From contig NZ_OBEN01000003.1 in NCBI RefSeq assembly GCF_900215655.1, forward strand, positions 62,001-126,000: 64,000 nucleotides of DNA, in the 5' to 3' direction. A program made the position numbers and the translations under genes. Shown here piece after piece: positions 52,577 through 62,372 of this stretch (position 1 is its first letter; the number at the start of each line of letters is the position of its first letter). Source of the stretch: Hydrogenobacter hydrogenophilus. GTDB lineage: Bacteria > Aquificota > Aquificia > Aquificales > Aquificaceae. The notes under the pieces are model-generated. The model saw only the letters and a program-made list of their open reading frames with translations, ran no database searches and was not told where the DNA came from.

Positions 52577-53668
52577 ATGCCTTCCTTTAAGATAGCCGTT
52601 TTGAAAGGTGATGGTATAGGTCCAGAGATAGTCCAAAGTGCGCTACAGGTTCTTGAAAAAGTAGGAGAGCTTTTTGGTTATAGCTTCACCTTTGAAGAGG
52701 GGCTGATCGGAGGCGTAGCTATAGACCAAAAGGGTGATCCCCTTCCTCAGGAAACTCTTGAGCTCTGTTTGAAATCTGACGCTGTACTTTTGGGAGCGGT
52801 AGGTGGTCCCAAGTGGGATGATCTTCCTACCCATAAGAGGCCAGAAAAGGGTCTTCTTGGCATTAGAAAAGCCCTTGACCTATATGCAAACCTCAGACCC
52901 GCAAAAGTTTATGAACCTCTCATAAGCTCCTCACCTTTAAAAGATGATATAGTAAGAGGCACTGATTTTATAGTGGTAAGAGAGCTAACTGGTGATGTTT
53001 ATTACGGTGAGCCCAGAGGGGTATTTAGGGAAAATGGTAAAAGGGTAGGTATAAACACAATGAGATATACAGAGGACGAGATAAGAAGGGTAGTTAGAAA
53101 ATCCTTTGAGATAGCAAGGGGAAGGGAGAAAAAGCTCACCAGTGTGGATAAGTCCAACGTGCTTGAGGTAAGCGCTCTTTGGAGGGAGATAGTACAAGAG
53201 GAAAGCAAGAACTTTCCTGATGTTGAGGTAGAGCATCTTTATGTGGATAACTGTGCCATGCAGATAGTGAGGCGTCCCAGTTCCTTTGATGTGATAGTTA
53301 CAGGCAATATTTTTGGTGATATACTCTCTGACGAGGCTGCAGTGATCACAGGAAGCCTTGGCATGTTGCCTTCAGCCAGTATTGGAGACAAACATGCCCT
53401 TTACGAACCTGTGCACGGCTCTGCACCAGACATTGCAGGTAAAGGAATAGCCAATCCCATAGCAACCATACTATCTGCAAGTATGATGCTAAGGTATTCC
53501 TTTGGACTAACACAGGTCGCTGATACTATTGAAAAGGCAGTAGAGATAGCTCTGCAGAGAGGCTATAGAACTCCAGACATATACACAGAAGGAACTAAAA
53601 AAGTAGGCACAAAAGAGATGACAGAAGCTATAATATCTGCTCTGGAGGATCTATGCGAAAGCTCTTAG
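52577..53668 (+). CDS. leuB: 3-isopropylmalate dehydrogenase
   Basis: 363 residues. NAD-dependent oxidative decarboxylation in leucine biosynthesis. [19 protein letters not shown] at the start, [27 protein letters not shown], and [25 protein letters not shown] match LeuB rather than isocitrate dehydrogenase, and [18 protein letters not shown] binds NAD. Length is standard. It overlaps the following gene by 16 bases. Confidence 0.95.
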   Translation: MPSFKIAVLKGDGIGPEIVQSALQVLEKVGELFGYSFTFEEGLIGGVAIDQKGDPLPQETLELCLKSDAVLLGAVGGPKWDDLPTHKRPEKGLLGIRKALDLYANLRPAKVYEPLISSSPLKDDIVRGTDFIVVRELTGDVYYGEPRGVFRENGKRVGINTMRYTEDEIRRVVRKSFEIARGREKKLTSVDKSNVLEVSALWREIVQEESKNFPDVEVEHLYVDNCAMQIVRRPSSFDVIVTGNIFGDILSDEAAVITGSLGMLPSASIGDKHALYEPVHGSAPDIAGKGIANPIATILSASMMLRYSFGLTQVADTIEKAVEIALQRGYRTPDIYTEGTKKVGTKEMTEAIISALEDLCESS

Positions 53669-55170
53669 TAGTACTCTTGATAGCTATCACATCAAGCGTT
53701 TTTGCACAGGATCCTATGGAAAACATTAAGAAGTTTTTCTCTCGGGAAGGCTATGTGATAAAGGTAGAAAAAGGACAGGTACTTATTGATATGGGCAGGG
53801 ATCAGGTAAAGGTGGGAGAAGAATTTTCCGTTTTTGAAGAGGGTAAAGAACTTTTCCATCCCATTACAGGCAAACCCTTAGGAAAAGAGCGCAAAAAGGT
53901 GGGAGAAATAAAGATAGACCAGGTAGAGGACAACTTTTCCCGTGCAAAAGTGATCAAGGAAGAAGGTAGGATAAAAGTGGGCGATAAGGTAGTTCTTTCT
54001 GCAAAGGATGTGTGCTACGAGGGTTCAGAGGAGGGCTTTTTTAAAATAAGCTCTGTGGTAGAAGGTATAAAAAAGGGTAGTGGCTGTGCCTATACTGTGA
54101 AGGAGTTCAAAGATGGCTACGGTGTGGAGTTTCTCGGATCACCAGTAGCCTTTTACTCCATACCACAGGTAGTTAAACAGCAAATAGAGAGAGCAAGCCT
54201 TAGAGATCTCAGACTCCTCGCAAGAAGTAGGCTTATAAAGGCTCTTCCGTCCATACCCATCTCCGCAGATGTAGGGGACCTTATGGGCAACGGCAAAGAG
54301 TACCTTGCCATTCTCTATTCTGGAAGGGTAGAAGTTTACGAGCTTTTAAAAAATGACATAATCAAGAGATCCACTTACTCCTTACCTGCCGGAAGTGCGG
54401 TTAACCTTGTGGTGGCAAGGGTAGGCAAAGAAGATAAGGACTACATAATAGTGAACATGATATCCGGGGATAAAGCAAGCTCCCTTATACTCAAGATGGT
54501 AGGAGATAGCTTAGTTCCTGTAAAAACAGACATACCTTACATAATGGGCGTACTAGACAAGAGCAAACCAAAGGAAACCTTTGTAGGTCAAAGCTTTGAT
54601 TTTGACAACAAATTCGGTAAAGTGGTAAGGCTCTCTTTTGAAGGGGATAACTTAAAAGAGGTAGGCATTTATTCCGTTCCAAGGGGCTTCAGAATTGACA
54701 GTGCTTTTTACTACAAAAACTATCTGGTGTTTACAGATGGTTCTGGAAGGGTAAGGGTGTTTGACGGTTCTAACGAAGTGTTCTCTTCTGACGAAAGCTT
54801 TGGTGGCTCTTACTCTTATGTGGAAGTAGCGGTTGGATCTGCAGGTAAGATAAATTACATTTTTAATCCAAGGGGTGCTGTAGGAGATATCTTGGGTTTT
54901 AAGGTAGCTTATGTGGTAAAAAACTCTGCAGGAATAGTCCAGAGATTTCTTGACATAGTCAAATACTCAAGGGGTGATATATTCATTCTTGACGAGGAGA
55001 GAAAGGATATCATTAACTTCAAACAGCTTGTAGGTGGTAATTTGGAGGAAGCTATACAGTCAGTGATATTTACAAAGGATGGAAGGCTTCTTGTGCTTAC
55101 TGGAAGGACAGGAACTATTCCCATACAGAACAAAGGAGAGCTTTACGAGATTGAGATAAGGGCTTTATGA
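53653..55170 (+). CDS. Secreted beta-rich protein, FG-GAP/propeller-like
   Basis: 505 residues. A signal peptide ([16 protein letters not shown]) is followed by a small domain with two FlgT/SH3-like strand sets ([19 protein letters not shown] and [12 protein letters not shown], residues ~30-120). The larger C-terminal part repeats blocks such as [27 protein letters not shown] that resemble the integrin-type beta-propeller with Asp-rich loops. The role is unknown. It is a periplasmic or surface protein by its signal. The start lies inside the end of leuB. The gene ends convergent with the MidA-like gene, overlapping by six bases. Confidence 0.65.
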   Translation: MRKLLVVLLIAITSSVFAQDPMENIKKFFSREGYVIKVEKGQVLIDMGRDQVKVGEEFSVFEEGKELFHPITGKPLGKERKKVGEIKIDQVEDNFSRAKVIKEEGRIKVGDKVVLSAKDVCYEGSEEGFFKISSVVEGIKKGSGCAYTVKEFKDGYGVEFLGSPVAFYSIPQVVKQQIERASLRDLRLLARSRLIKALPSIPISADVGDLMGNGKEYLAILYSGRVEVYELLKNDIIKRSTYSLPAGSAVNLVVARVGKEDKDYIIVNMISGDKASSLILKMVGDSLVPVKTDIPYIMGVLDKSKPKETFVGQSFDFDNKFGKVVRLSFEGDNLKEVGIYSVPRGFRIDSAFYYKNYLVFTDGSGRVRVFDGSNEVFSSDESFGGSYSYVEVAVGSAGKINYIFNPRGAVGDILGFKVAYVVKNSAGIVQRFLDIVKYSRGDIFILDEERKDIINFKQLVGGNLEEAIQSVIFTKDGRLLVLTGRTGTIPIQNKGELYEIEIRAL

Positions 55171-56121
55171 CGAAACTTTTTCCTGCACAAGAACTTTAAA
55201 CCTGTCTCCCATACTCACAAGCATAGTTTTAAGTCTGGAAAGCCTCTCTATGTCTTCTGAATCTTGGGATAAGCTTAACCTTTCAAGCTCTTCAAGAAAA
55301 GAAGGAGAGGATATGAGAAAATCTCTTAGGTTATTAAGGTATACGGTTTTGAGTCCTACCTCTTTACCGTATTCCACTACCGCTGAGAAGTTAACCATGA
55401 CTGTGATATCAAAGGGAGGTGCTTCTTTCACAATGTCCTTTACCACCTTGTGGGACTTATAACCTACTACTGTACCTTCCACATACCTGTGCATCTCATT
55501 AGATGTATAACCGTAATCTATGAGTAGATGATAACCCTTAAGAAGGTGTTGGGAGATAGCTTTTAAAAAATCCAAACACTCAAGACAAACCTCAATCACA
55601 TGATTTTTGTCTTTGTAGTTCATGCGTTCCAAAAAAAGGCTTATTCTCTCATCACTTATTGGTCCCCACAGCTCTTTACCATTATCTACATATAGCTCTT
55701 TACCATCTTTTACTACATGAACGGGAAGGCAATCAAAGAACTCGTTGGAAAATATAACCCCTTCCAGAGGTATAAGCTCGCATGTCCAAAAGACTTTACC
55801 TTCAAATTCTTTGAGTCTCTCTTTTTGAAGAGCCAGAAGGTAAGGGCTACTTTCGTATATGTAGTAGGTAAGATGAGGATAAATGTTTGGGTACTTACTT
55901 TTGAAGGTGCTAAGAATGTCGTAAGCCAAGCTTCCATTCCCTCCACCTAACTCTAAGAGCGCGGGAGAGCTCATGTCATGTATAAGTTGATAAAGATGGT
56001 CAGAGAGTGCCATGCCAAAAGCCCTATCCAATTCGGGTGCGGTGAAGAAATCCCTCCCTATTTTTGTGCTTGAATAGTATTCTTTGACACGCTCTTTCAT
56101 AAAGTCTTTAAAGCTTTTCAT
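55165..56121 (-). CDS. SAM-dependent methyltransferase of the MidA/NDUFAF7 (DUF185) family
   Basis: 318 residues. KIGRDFFTAPELDRAFGMAL is the DUF185 opening, LLELGGGNGSLAYDIL is the SAM-binding loop, and VIFSNEFFDCLPVHVV and LLIDYGYTSNEMHR are family-specific blocks. The mitochondrial homologue methylates an arginine of complex I during assembly; a similar role on bacterial complex I is possible, since nuo genes are present. It overlaps the HIT gene by four bases at the end of the sox-linked run. Confidence 0.82.
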   Translation of the reverse strand: MKSFKDFMKERVKEYYSSTKIGRDFFTAPELDRAFGMALSDHLYQLIHDMSSPALLELGGGNGSLAYDILSTFKSKYPNIYPHLTYYIYESSPYLLALQKERLKEFEGKVFWTCELIPLEGVIFSNEFFDCLPVHVVKDGKELYVDNGKELWGPISDERISLFLERMNYKDKNHVIEVCLECLDFLKAISQHLLKGYHLLIDYGYTSNEMHRYVEGTVVGYKSHKVVKDIVKEAPPFDITVMVNFSAVVEYGKEVGLKTVYLNNLRDFLISSPSFLEELERLSLSQDSEDIERLSRLKTMLVSMGDRFKVLVQEKVSS

Positions 56122-56477
56122 CCGGGTGGCCAGCTCATCTGTCTTCCACCTATGAGGTGAAGGTGAAGGTGAAAGACACTCTGCCCTGCATCTTTTCCTA
56201 CATTAAAGACAAGCCTGTAGCCTCTATTTAGGTTTTCATCTGGTGCAATTCCGAGCTTTTCAGCTATAATCCTAGCAGTGTATAACATGTGTCCTACAAC
56301 TTTCTCATCTTCTTCTTGCATTTCTTGAATGCCAAGTATGTGCTTTTTGGGAACTATAAGTATGTGAATAGGAGCTACGGGGTTTATGTCGTGAAAAGCA
56401 TATACCATGTCATCCTCATAAACACCCTTTGAAGGAACTTCCTTGGAAACGATCTTACAAAATATGCAGTCCTTCAT
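56118..56477 (-). CDS. HIT family nucleotide hydrolase (HinT-like)
   Basis: 119 residues from the ATG at 56477. CIFCKIVSKEVPSKGVYED at the start and the histidine triad HLHLHLIGG near residue 108 define the HinT branch of purine nucleoside phosphoramidases. A zinc-type Cys pair (CIFC) is present. In sulfur-oxidising Aquificaceae, HIT proteins could handle adenylyl-sulfate-type compounds, but nothing here shows that. Overlaps the MidA-like gene by four bases. Confidence 0.9.
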   Translation of the reverse strand: MKDCIFCKIVSKEVPSKGVYEDDMVYAFHDINPVAPIHILIVPKKHILGIQEMQEEDEKVVGHMLYTARIIAEKLGIAPDENLNRGYRLVFNVGKDAGQSVFHLHLHLIGGRQMSWPPG

Positions 56478-56493
56478 AACTATAATGATACAA

Positions 56494-57465
56494 CTAATTT
56501 TGAGGTGCTTCAAGCATTTCCCTTTCTATCTCAAAGTAAATGTAATATGCATTAACAGGGTTCACATCAAAAAACGCGCCCACCTGTGCATACTCCGGGT
56601 TTAGCTTTAGCATCTCCTCGTTGGCCTTATCTCTGACTTCTTGTATATTAAGTCCTTGCTCATATAATTTTTTCACCACACTCCTTATGTCTTGTATGTA
56701 TCGCATAGTCCATAAAACTTGTTTTTGTATGGCTTCTTCACCCTTTAAGTAAGGTCCATGTCCCGGAAGAAGCAAGAGAGGCTTTATTTGCAGTATCCTG
56801 TCAAGGCAGTCCAGCCATGTTTTTGAGTTTCCAGAACCCAAAAAAGGCACTCTTCCACCAAAAACCAGATCCCCAGCAAAAAGTATTCTTCTTGAAGGCA
56901 TGTACATAACTATGTCTCCGTTAGTGTGAGCTTTGCACCAGTGATGTATTTCAAAACTCTCATCACCTAGGTGTATAGTTAAGGATTCAGAAGTGGTTAT
57001 GTCTGGTTTTATTAGCTTAGTTCCTTCCATGTGTTTTCCAAGCAACTGCTTTCTTGCTTTGAGCATGTTTTGACTTTCTTCACTAGACAGATACTGATAA
57101 GACCAAGGGTGTGCTATAACTGTAGCTCCTACCTCTTTAAAAGCACCAAGTCCGTAAAAATGGTCTGTGTGATAGTGGGATATCACTACATACTTTATGG
57201 GCTTTTTGGTAATACTCCTTATGGTTTCCAAAAGCTCTTTTCCAAGTTTATAAGTGCTTAGAGCATCAAAGACAATTACAGCATCTTTTGTTATCACAAA
57301 GTAAGCGTTGGATATAAAACCTCTGTTTTTATTATTCACCTGCTCGTAAGTGCCAAAAACACCATAGATATCTCTATCTATTTCTTGGATAGTTTCCTTT
57401 ACATGCTTTGGGTAATATGGGAAAGCAGGATAGAGAAACAAAAGCAATAAGAGAAGGAGGTGCAT
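56494..57465 (-). CDS. Exported metallo-beta-lactamase-fold hydrolase (SoxH-like)
   Basis: 323 residues with a signal peptide (LLLLLLLFLYPAFPY). The MBL motif is VVISHYHTDHFYGLGAF (H-x-H-x-D-H) near residue 97, with further metal ligands in WCKAHTNGD (~residue 180), FAGDLVFGG and LLPGHGPYL. All metal ligands are present. The subgroup is that of SoxH and similar periplasmic hydrolases near sox or methanol genes; the substrate is unknown. It starts one base after the DUF302 gene, within the sox run. Confidence 0.82.
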   Translation of the reverse strand: MHLLLLLLLFLYPAFPYYPKHVKETIQEIDRDIYGVFGTYEQVNNKNRGFISNAYFVITKDAVIVFDALSTYKLGKELLETIRSITKKPIKYVVISHYHTDHFYGLGAFKEVGATVIAHPWSYQYLSSEESQNMLKARKQLLGKHMEGTKLIKPDITTSESLTIHLGDESFEIHHWCKAHTNGDIVMYMPSRRILFAGDLVFGGRVPFLGSGNSKTWLDCLDRILQIKPLLLLPGHGPYLKGEEAIQKQVLWTMRYIQDIRSVVKKLYEQGLNIQEVRDKANEEMLKLNPEYAQVGAFFDVNPVNAYYIYFEIEREMLEAPQN

Positions 57466-57466
57466 A

Positions 57467-58375
57467 TCACTCTCCTTTCACTTCTTTTATTGCGGATTTT
57501 ATGTCCCTGTCAGCTTTTTCAAATACTTCTACTGCATCTTTATGCAGATGTTTTCTGTACAGTTCTATCAAGGTTTGTATGTTTATATATCCTATACCAA
57601 CACTTCCATCGGGCTTTTCGTAGAGATAGATCCTGCACGGTGCTAAAGTTCCAAAATGAGGAAACTCTCTTAGGATCTTCTCGCCATAGGTTAAGTTGCA
57701 CGCAAGCATAAAAGAGTATTTGGGGCTTTCTTTTCTTACATCTTCTACCGCAAGTATGTTCATATTAACTCCGTCCAAAGAACTTTTAAGAAGCGTTTTC
57801 ACATCGTCAAAATTCATACCTTTTATACTGTATGAGGTTTCAAAGGAAGCGTTTTTTAACTCTCTCATCATCTTTTTCAAATAACCCTTGCTGAACTTTC
57901 TTCTCTCTGGTTTTGCTATGCTTGAAATAACACGTCTGAGTTCTGAGTAAGTTCTGCTTATGAACTTTTTGTCCTCTTTTGAGATCTCCTTAGAGAAGGC
58001 TAAAAGGTAAGGCTTTTCGTTCACTATGGTTATGGACACGCTACCATCTTTGTTTTCGTATATGGCAACAGAGCAAGGGATAAGGTTGCTCATAAAGGGT
58101 GATCTCAAAAGTAGGTCTTCTTTTTCTTTTTTATCACAGGCAAGCAGGACTGTGTAGTTTGGAAAATCCTTTACACCTCTTGCCTTTATAGCTTCAGATA
58201 TGGTAAGGGTGCGCAGAAGCTTAAGGTCTTTACCGTTTAACTCCTGCTTTAGCTCCTCCACAACCTCATTAAAGTTTGCATCTCTTACTTTGTAGGTGTA
58301 GAACATTAGACTGGTTATGTCTGCACCTAAGGATAAAAGGGGGAAAAGGAAAAGAATAAAGAGAAGCTTTTTCAT
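57467..58375 (-). CDS. Exported protein with two DUF302 domains
   Basis: 302 residues: a signal peptide (LLFILFLFPLLSLGA) and two copies of the DUF302 fold. Each copy has a strand-helix unit of the F-x-E-V-x-E-x-L type, then a VLLACDKK/FMLACNLT Cys strand, an L-(I/A)-PC-(S/R) loop (NLIPCSVAIYENKDGSV and TLAPCRIYLYEKPDGSV), and a final strand; residues ~25-125 and ~180-285. The mirrored Cys pairs in both repeats are notable. DUF302 proteins occur beside sox genes in many sulfur oxidisers; function unknown. Overlaps soxB by four bases. Confidence 0.85.
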   Translation of the reverse strand: MKKLLFILFLFPLLSLGADITSLMFYTYKVRDANFNEVVEELKQELNGKDLKLLRTLTISEAIKARGVKDFPNYTVLLACDKKEKEDLLLRSPFMSNLIPCSVAIYENKDGSVSITIVNEKPYLLAFSKEISKEDKKFISRTYSELRRVISSIAKPERRKFSKGYLKKMMRELKNASFETSYSIKGMNFDDVKTLLKSSLDGVNMNILAVEDVRKESPKYSFMLACNLTYGEKILREFPHFGTLAPCRIYLYEKPDGSVGIGYINIQTLIELYRKHLHKDAVEVFEKADRDIKSAIKEVKGE

Positions 58376-60132
58376 GCTCTTGTCCTCCTGACCATACCTT
58401 TTCCGAAGGCTTCCAATGGGGGTGTGTACTTGGCATCAAGCACCTTCACATTTGGTGTTGGGTCTACATATATGTGCTTTTTCTTTCTTACATAGTCTAT
58501 TACTATATCATAAACGGGCACAGGTTTGGCATCTGGCACTAAGCTTTCTGGTGGTGGTGTGGGTCCTCCGTAAACAGCTACAAGATACTCTTTCTTGGGA
58601 TCAAGTTCCTTACCTTTTACCCAAGCTCTTTTGATCCTCTGCCCCTGCTTTGCTCCTATTTCTATCTCGTATTCCACATTGTAGAGCCTTGACATATCAC
58701 CACCTTGCTGATAGAAGGGATCAGGATTGAACACGTTGTCCGCTACATCTTCCCAAACAGCTTTTAGTTGCTCACCCGTTCTCTTCATAACGTAAACATT
58801 GGGATATGTTATGGCGGTAAAGTCATAAATGTGATCCACTGTTATTTTTTGTCCTGGCAGGATAGTTGTTCCCCATCTGTAGCCTGGTGATGTTACTATA
58901 TCCACACCGTGATAGTAGTCCGCTATAGCCATACCTGCAAGTCTGTCAAAGGTGCTAAAGAAGGTATCCCTTTTGTATATTAAAACTTCAGCAACACCTA
59001 TCTCCTCTTTGAGCTTATCTTCGTAGGGCTTGTACCATTTGTCTATGAGCTCTTTGGCTCCTTTGTCCGCAGGTATGAGGTTGCTTGCCACAGGTATGAG
59101 TTTGAACCTGTAGTCTCTTATCTTTCCGTTCTTTATGTCAAGGTCCAGTCTTCCCACATACTTACCGTGAGAGCCAGCAATTACTATCATGGTGTTTCCA
59201 ACAAAATAGGGCTTGGGGGTCACATCGTGAGTGTGTCCTGAGATGATGATGTCTATACCCTTTACTCTTTTTGCTAAGGCTATGTCCAAGGGTAAGCCGT
59301 CGTGAGAGAGTAAAATAACCGCATCTACTTTGTGCTTGTTTCTTAGCTCATCTACGAACTTTTGCATCTGCTCTTCTCTTACGCCAAAGCTCCATCCTTC
59401 AACAAACTCTCTTGGATTGGCTATGGGTGTAAAGGGGAAGGAGTTTCCAATGATTCCGAGTTTTACACCACCAACTTCTCTTATGGAGTAAGGTTTAAAT
59501 ATGAGGTCTCCAAAATCAGCATCTACTACATTTTGTGATATGAACTCTGCTTTGAGCTCCTTTAGTCTCTGAAGGAACTTCTCCTTTCCAAGGGTAAAGT
59601 CCCAGTGAGCTACCATAAGGTCATATCCCGTATAGTTCATCCAGTCCACCACCGCTTTACCTTCCGTGAAGAGTCCTATGGCTGTAGTGACCCATGTATC
59701 TCCACCATCAAGGACGAGCACTTTGTCCTTTCCTCTTTCATTCACTATGGATTTTATGATCCAAGTTATGTGCTCTCCTCCTCCCATCTTACCAAACTTT
59801 TCTGCGAGCTTTGGGAAGTTTACACAGCTTGCAAAGTATGCCTCAAGGGTGTCAGGTTTTATCCTATACATTTTCAAAAAGTCTTTGCCTGCAACGTATC
59901 CTGGAATGCCTTCAAGTCCCTTTGGTGGAACAAGATTCACAGGTTCAGAGAAGTAAAGGGGTCTAAGATGAGCATGAAGGTCCGTGGTAAATACTAAGGT
60001 CACATTACCAAGACTCTTAAAGGACATAAGGTCCTCAGCTTTCATCTTGGCAAGCGCAGACACTGGGTCTGCGCTCAGGTATGCTCCAGTTATTATGGCA
60101 AGTTCTAAAAAGTCCCTTCTTGTGAGTTGCAT
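58372..60132 (-). CDS. soxB: Thiosulfohydrolase SoxB
   Basis: 586 residues, periplasmic, di-manganese. It hydrolyses the sulfonate group from the SoxY-bound cysteine S-thiosulfonate, releasing sulfate. The start LTRRDFLELAIITGAYLS is a twin-arginine signal. The 5'-nucleotidase-like fold shows FTTDLHAHL (metal 1), VLDGGDTWVTTAIG, AHWDFTLGKEKF, LLSHDGLPLD and ISGHTHDV. The C-terminal domain carries GDMSRLYNVEYEI. It follows soxX by 10 bases. Confidence 0.96.
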   Translation of the reverse strand: MQLTRRDFLELAIITGAYLSADPVSALAKMKAEDLMSFKSLGNVTLVFTTDLHAHLRPLYFSEPVNLVPPKGLEGIPGYVAGKDFLKMYRIKPDTLEAYFASCVNFPKLAEKFGKMGGGEHITWIIKSIVNERGKDKVLVLDGGDTWVTTAIGLFTEGKAVVDWMNYTGYDLMVAHWDFTLGKEKFLQRLKELKAEFISQNVVDADFGDLIFKPYSIREVGGVKLGIIGNSFPFTPIANPREFVEGWSFGVREEQMQKFVDELRNKHKVDAVILLSHDGLPLDIALAKRVKGIDIIISGHTHDVTPKPYFVGNTMIVIAGSHGKYVGRLDLDIKNGKIRDYRFKLIPVASNLIPADKGAKELIDKWYKPYEDKLKEEIGVAEVLIYKRDTFFSTFDRLAGMAIADYYHGVDIVTSPGYRWGTTILPGQKITVDHIYDFTAITYPNVYVMKRTGEQLKAVWEDVADNVFNPDPFYQQGGDMSRLYNVEYEIEIGAKQGQRIKRAWVKGKELDPKKEYLVAVYGGPTPPPESLVPDAKPVPVYDIVIDYVRKKKHIYVDPTPNVKVLDAKYTPPLEAFGKGMVRRTRA

Positions 60133-60142
60133 CAGTCTCCTC

Positions 60143-60706
60143 CTACTTGTTCACTGGGGATTCAGGGCTGTGAAGGTATGCTACTATATCCGCTATTTCC
60201 TCTGGGGTTAGTATACCGTGCACTCCCGCTCTGTACATTATACTGCAAGGTACATAAGCCCACGAGTTGTATATCTTTTCGTAGGTATATTTCACATCAT
60301 TTTGACGCTTACCATAGTGCCTAAGTATGGGTCCTATGTTCCCACAGGCGAGTTCTTTGGGGTCCGCACAGTGGCAGGCATAACAGTTGCCCTTTCTTGG
60401 GTTTGCAAAGAGTTGTTCTCCCTTTTTCCAGTCCCCCACCAGCTTACCGTTTGGAGGATATTTGATAAGCTTCTTTTGTTCTTCAAGAAACTTGGCAACC
60501 ATATCTGCAGGAACAGTTCCTTCTGGGTTAGAACAGAGCTTTTGAGCAGTGTCTTGCTTTGTATCCTCTTCAAAGGTAGGCTTTTTTTCCTCAGCCTTTG
60601 CTTGAGGGGGAGGTTTTGGCGCTTCCACAGGCTTGGGTTTTTCTTGCTGTGTTGGTGCGCAGGCAAAGAGAACCACACTTGACAGAAGAATAAAATGTCT
60701 CTTCAT
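60143..60706 (-). CDS. soxX: Cytochrome c subunit SoxX
   Basis: 187 residues. The signal SSVVLFAC contains a lipobox, so it may be a lipoprotein. A Pro/Lys-rich linker (~20-55) follows, then a monohaem c domain with CYACH at ~residue 108 and a Met ligand region near the C-terminus (SIMYRAGVHGILTPEEI). The extra Cys residues (CHCADP, ACGN, PCSIM) are unusual and could form disulfides. Pairs with SoxA to load thiosulfate onto SoxY. Confidence 0.92.
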   Translation of the reverse strand: MKRHFILLSSVVLFACAPTQQEKPKPVEAPKPPPQAKAEEKKPTFEEDTKQDTAQKLCSNPEGTVPADMVAKFLEEQKKLIKYPPNGKLVGDWKKGEQLFANPRKGNCYACHCADPKELACGNIGPILRHYGKRQNDVKYTYEKIYNSWAYVPCSIMYRAGVHGILTPEEIADIVAYLHSPESPVNK

Positions 60707-60719
60707 ATCCTTTCCCTCC

Positions 60720-61499
60720 TCACCTTACAAATCCTGGTGTTTCTATGACACCACCGTTGGACTCATAAGCCATATAAAGGCTAAGGGCTATGTTAGTCCA
60801 ATGGAAGTGGGGTGGTGGGGTCACTCTGATCTGACTATAGCACCCTCTTATCCTATCCTCCATAGTCCAAAGCTGGTCGTTGGAAAATCTGTAGGCAGGC
60901 CAGTGTGTTGCTACTTTGTCTTGCTTGACTCTTGCGAGGGTTTGGAGTCTTATCCTCTGACCTCCGTAGGTATCATGACAGATGGCGCAGGAGAAGTCCA
61001 TTTTGCCAACTCGTGCATACCATAACTCTTTACCTTTTTGGTACATTTCCTTTTCCTTGGGATGTTCAAGCTTTACATCCATCTTCATGCCGTTGGAGAG
61101 GGTTGCTACAAAGGTGGCAATGCTCTTGAAGTTAATGTCGTGCTTTACATCTTTGACACCCATATACTTTTCCATACAGTACTTTATCCTTGTGTCAAGG
61201 TCTGCAACCGCATCCATGTCTTTGTAATACCTTGGCATGTGTGCGTATGCTCCCTTTAGGTATCTACCATCCTGACCGTGACAGCTTGAACACGACTTAC
61301 CAGCAGAACCCATGGGCTTGTTAAATAGGTCTCTTCCTTGCTCTGCATAAACATCTCCGGGGAGTATACCCGTTTCCCTAAGAAGCATCTCCTTCTGCTT
61401 TTTGACTTCTTGTGCGGGGTCTTCCTGTTGTGCAAGAGCGTAAAAAACAACGCCTCCCGCTGTCCCTATCAATAGGGGTAATAACCACAACCTCCTCAT
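60720..61499 (-). CDS. soxA: Dihaem cytochrome c subunit SoxA
   Basis: 259 residues, periplasmic. Two haem c sites, CSSCH (70-74) and CAICH (171-175), and the active-site cysteine Cys220 in DRIRGCYSQIR, which ligates the catalytic haem as a persulfide. This is the dihaem form of SoxA. The signal anchor is LLPLLIGTAGGVVFYALA. With SoxX it oxidatively joins thiosulfate to the cysteine of SoxY. Confidence 0.95.
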   Translation of the reverse strand: MRRLWLLPLLIGTAGGVVFYALAQQEDPAQEVKKQKEMLLRETGILPGDVYAEQGRDLFNKPMGSAGKSCSSCHGQDGRYLKGAYAHMPRYYKDMDAVADLDTRIKYCMEKYMGVKDVKHDINFKSIATFVATLSNGMKMDVKLEHPKEKEMYQKGKELWYARVGKMDFSCAICHDTYGGQRIRLQTLARVKQDKVATHWPAYRFSNDQLWTMEDRIRGCYSQIRVTPPPHFHWTNIALSLYMAYESNGGVIETPGFVR

Positions 61500-61514
61500 A
61501 CCTTTTCCTCCTTA

Positions 61515-61844
61515 TTAAACCACGCTTATCTCTGCTGTCTTTTCCCATTTTCCTCCTTTGTTGTCCTCGTAGGAGATTTTGACTATACCACTCTCTTCTA
61601 CCTTCAGAGTAATTCCTATAAAGGGATTGGCACTTACACCACCGCCCATATCGATAACCGACACTAACTTGTTGTTAAAGAACAATTCAAGCTTGGTAAG
61701 GTGGTGAGCAGGTATTAACTGTCCCGTTTGTGGATCCTTTCTGGTGCCTGGCTCCATAGGGTGCGTTATCACCATCTGCACCTTTACTATTTCTCCTTTC
61801 TTAGCTTCCTTTGGAACTCTTAGTATTCCAGCTCCTATAGCCAT
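61515..61844 (-). CDS. soxZ: Sulfur carrier subunit SoxZ
   Basis: 109 residues without a signal peptide, as usual: it is exported with SoxY. An immunoglobulin-like fold with KEAKKGEIVKVQMVITHPME, KLELFFNNKLV and ANPFIGITLKVEESG. GGAGG precedes the ATG. Forms the SoxYZ carrier. Confidence 0.95.
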   Translation of the reverse strand: MAIGAGILRVPKEAKKGEIVKVQMVITHPMEPGTRKDPQTGQLIPAHHLTKLELFFNNKLVSVIDMGGGVSANPFIGITLKVEESGIVKISYEDNKGGKWEKTAEISVV

Positions 61845-61866
61845 GCTTAACCTCCTTTTAGAGTTT

Positions 61867-62313
61867 TTATCCGCAACCGCCTACGGTTACTTTGACCTCC
61901 TTGGTTGCCATAAGGTACGAACCATCCTTTAGCTTAAGTATGGCTCTCACATTGGAAGTCTGACCCATTTTGATCCTTGTAGCAAAGTAAACCTTACCGT
62001 TCATAGGTGTGAGTTTTACATCTGCTATCCATGGACTTGGATTGTTATCAACAAATATCCATATACTATCTACTTTTTCTACAGGAATGTCTGACTCTAC
62101 GGAAACAGGCACATTAGCACCGGATTCTGCAATGGTGGGTGCCTGAAGCTTCACATCTGCTGACTCCTTGATCTGAGAGAGAGACACTCCAAGCCTTTTT
62201 TGGATGTCTTCTTCAAGCTTGGACGCAGCTAAGGAAGGTCCAAAAAGACCCGGCACAAAGGTTAGGCCAGCAACTCCTACCGCTGATAGCACCAAGAACC
62301 GCCTTCTGTCCAT
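61867..62313 (-). CDS. soxY: Sulfur carrier subunit SoxY
   Basis: 148 residues. A twin-arginine signal (MDRRRFLVLSAVGVAGL) precedes an Ig-like domain and the C-terminal swinging arm with the substrate cysteine. The arm ends VGGCG: one Gly follows the Cys instead of the two in the usual GGCGG end. The reading was checked at the DNA level (TAA directly after the Gly codon). AAGGAGG stands before the ATG. It starts 59 bases after the thioredoxin gene and may share its promoter. Confidence 0.94.
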   Translation of the reverse strand: MDRRRFLVLSAVGVAGLTFVPGLFGPSLAASKLEEDIQKRLGVSLSQIKESADVKLQAPTIAESGANVPVSVESDIPVEKVDSIWIFVDNNPSPWIADVKLTPMNGKVYFATRIKMGQTSNVRAILKLKDGSYLMATKEVKVTVGGCG

Positions 62314-62372
62314 GTTTACACCTCCTTAAAAGTTTATTTGCTGACAAGCCCTTACTCTTTCTCCCTGAATGA

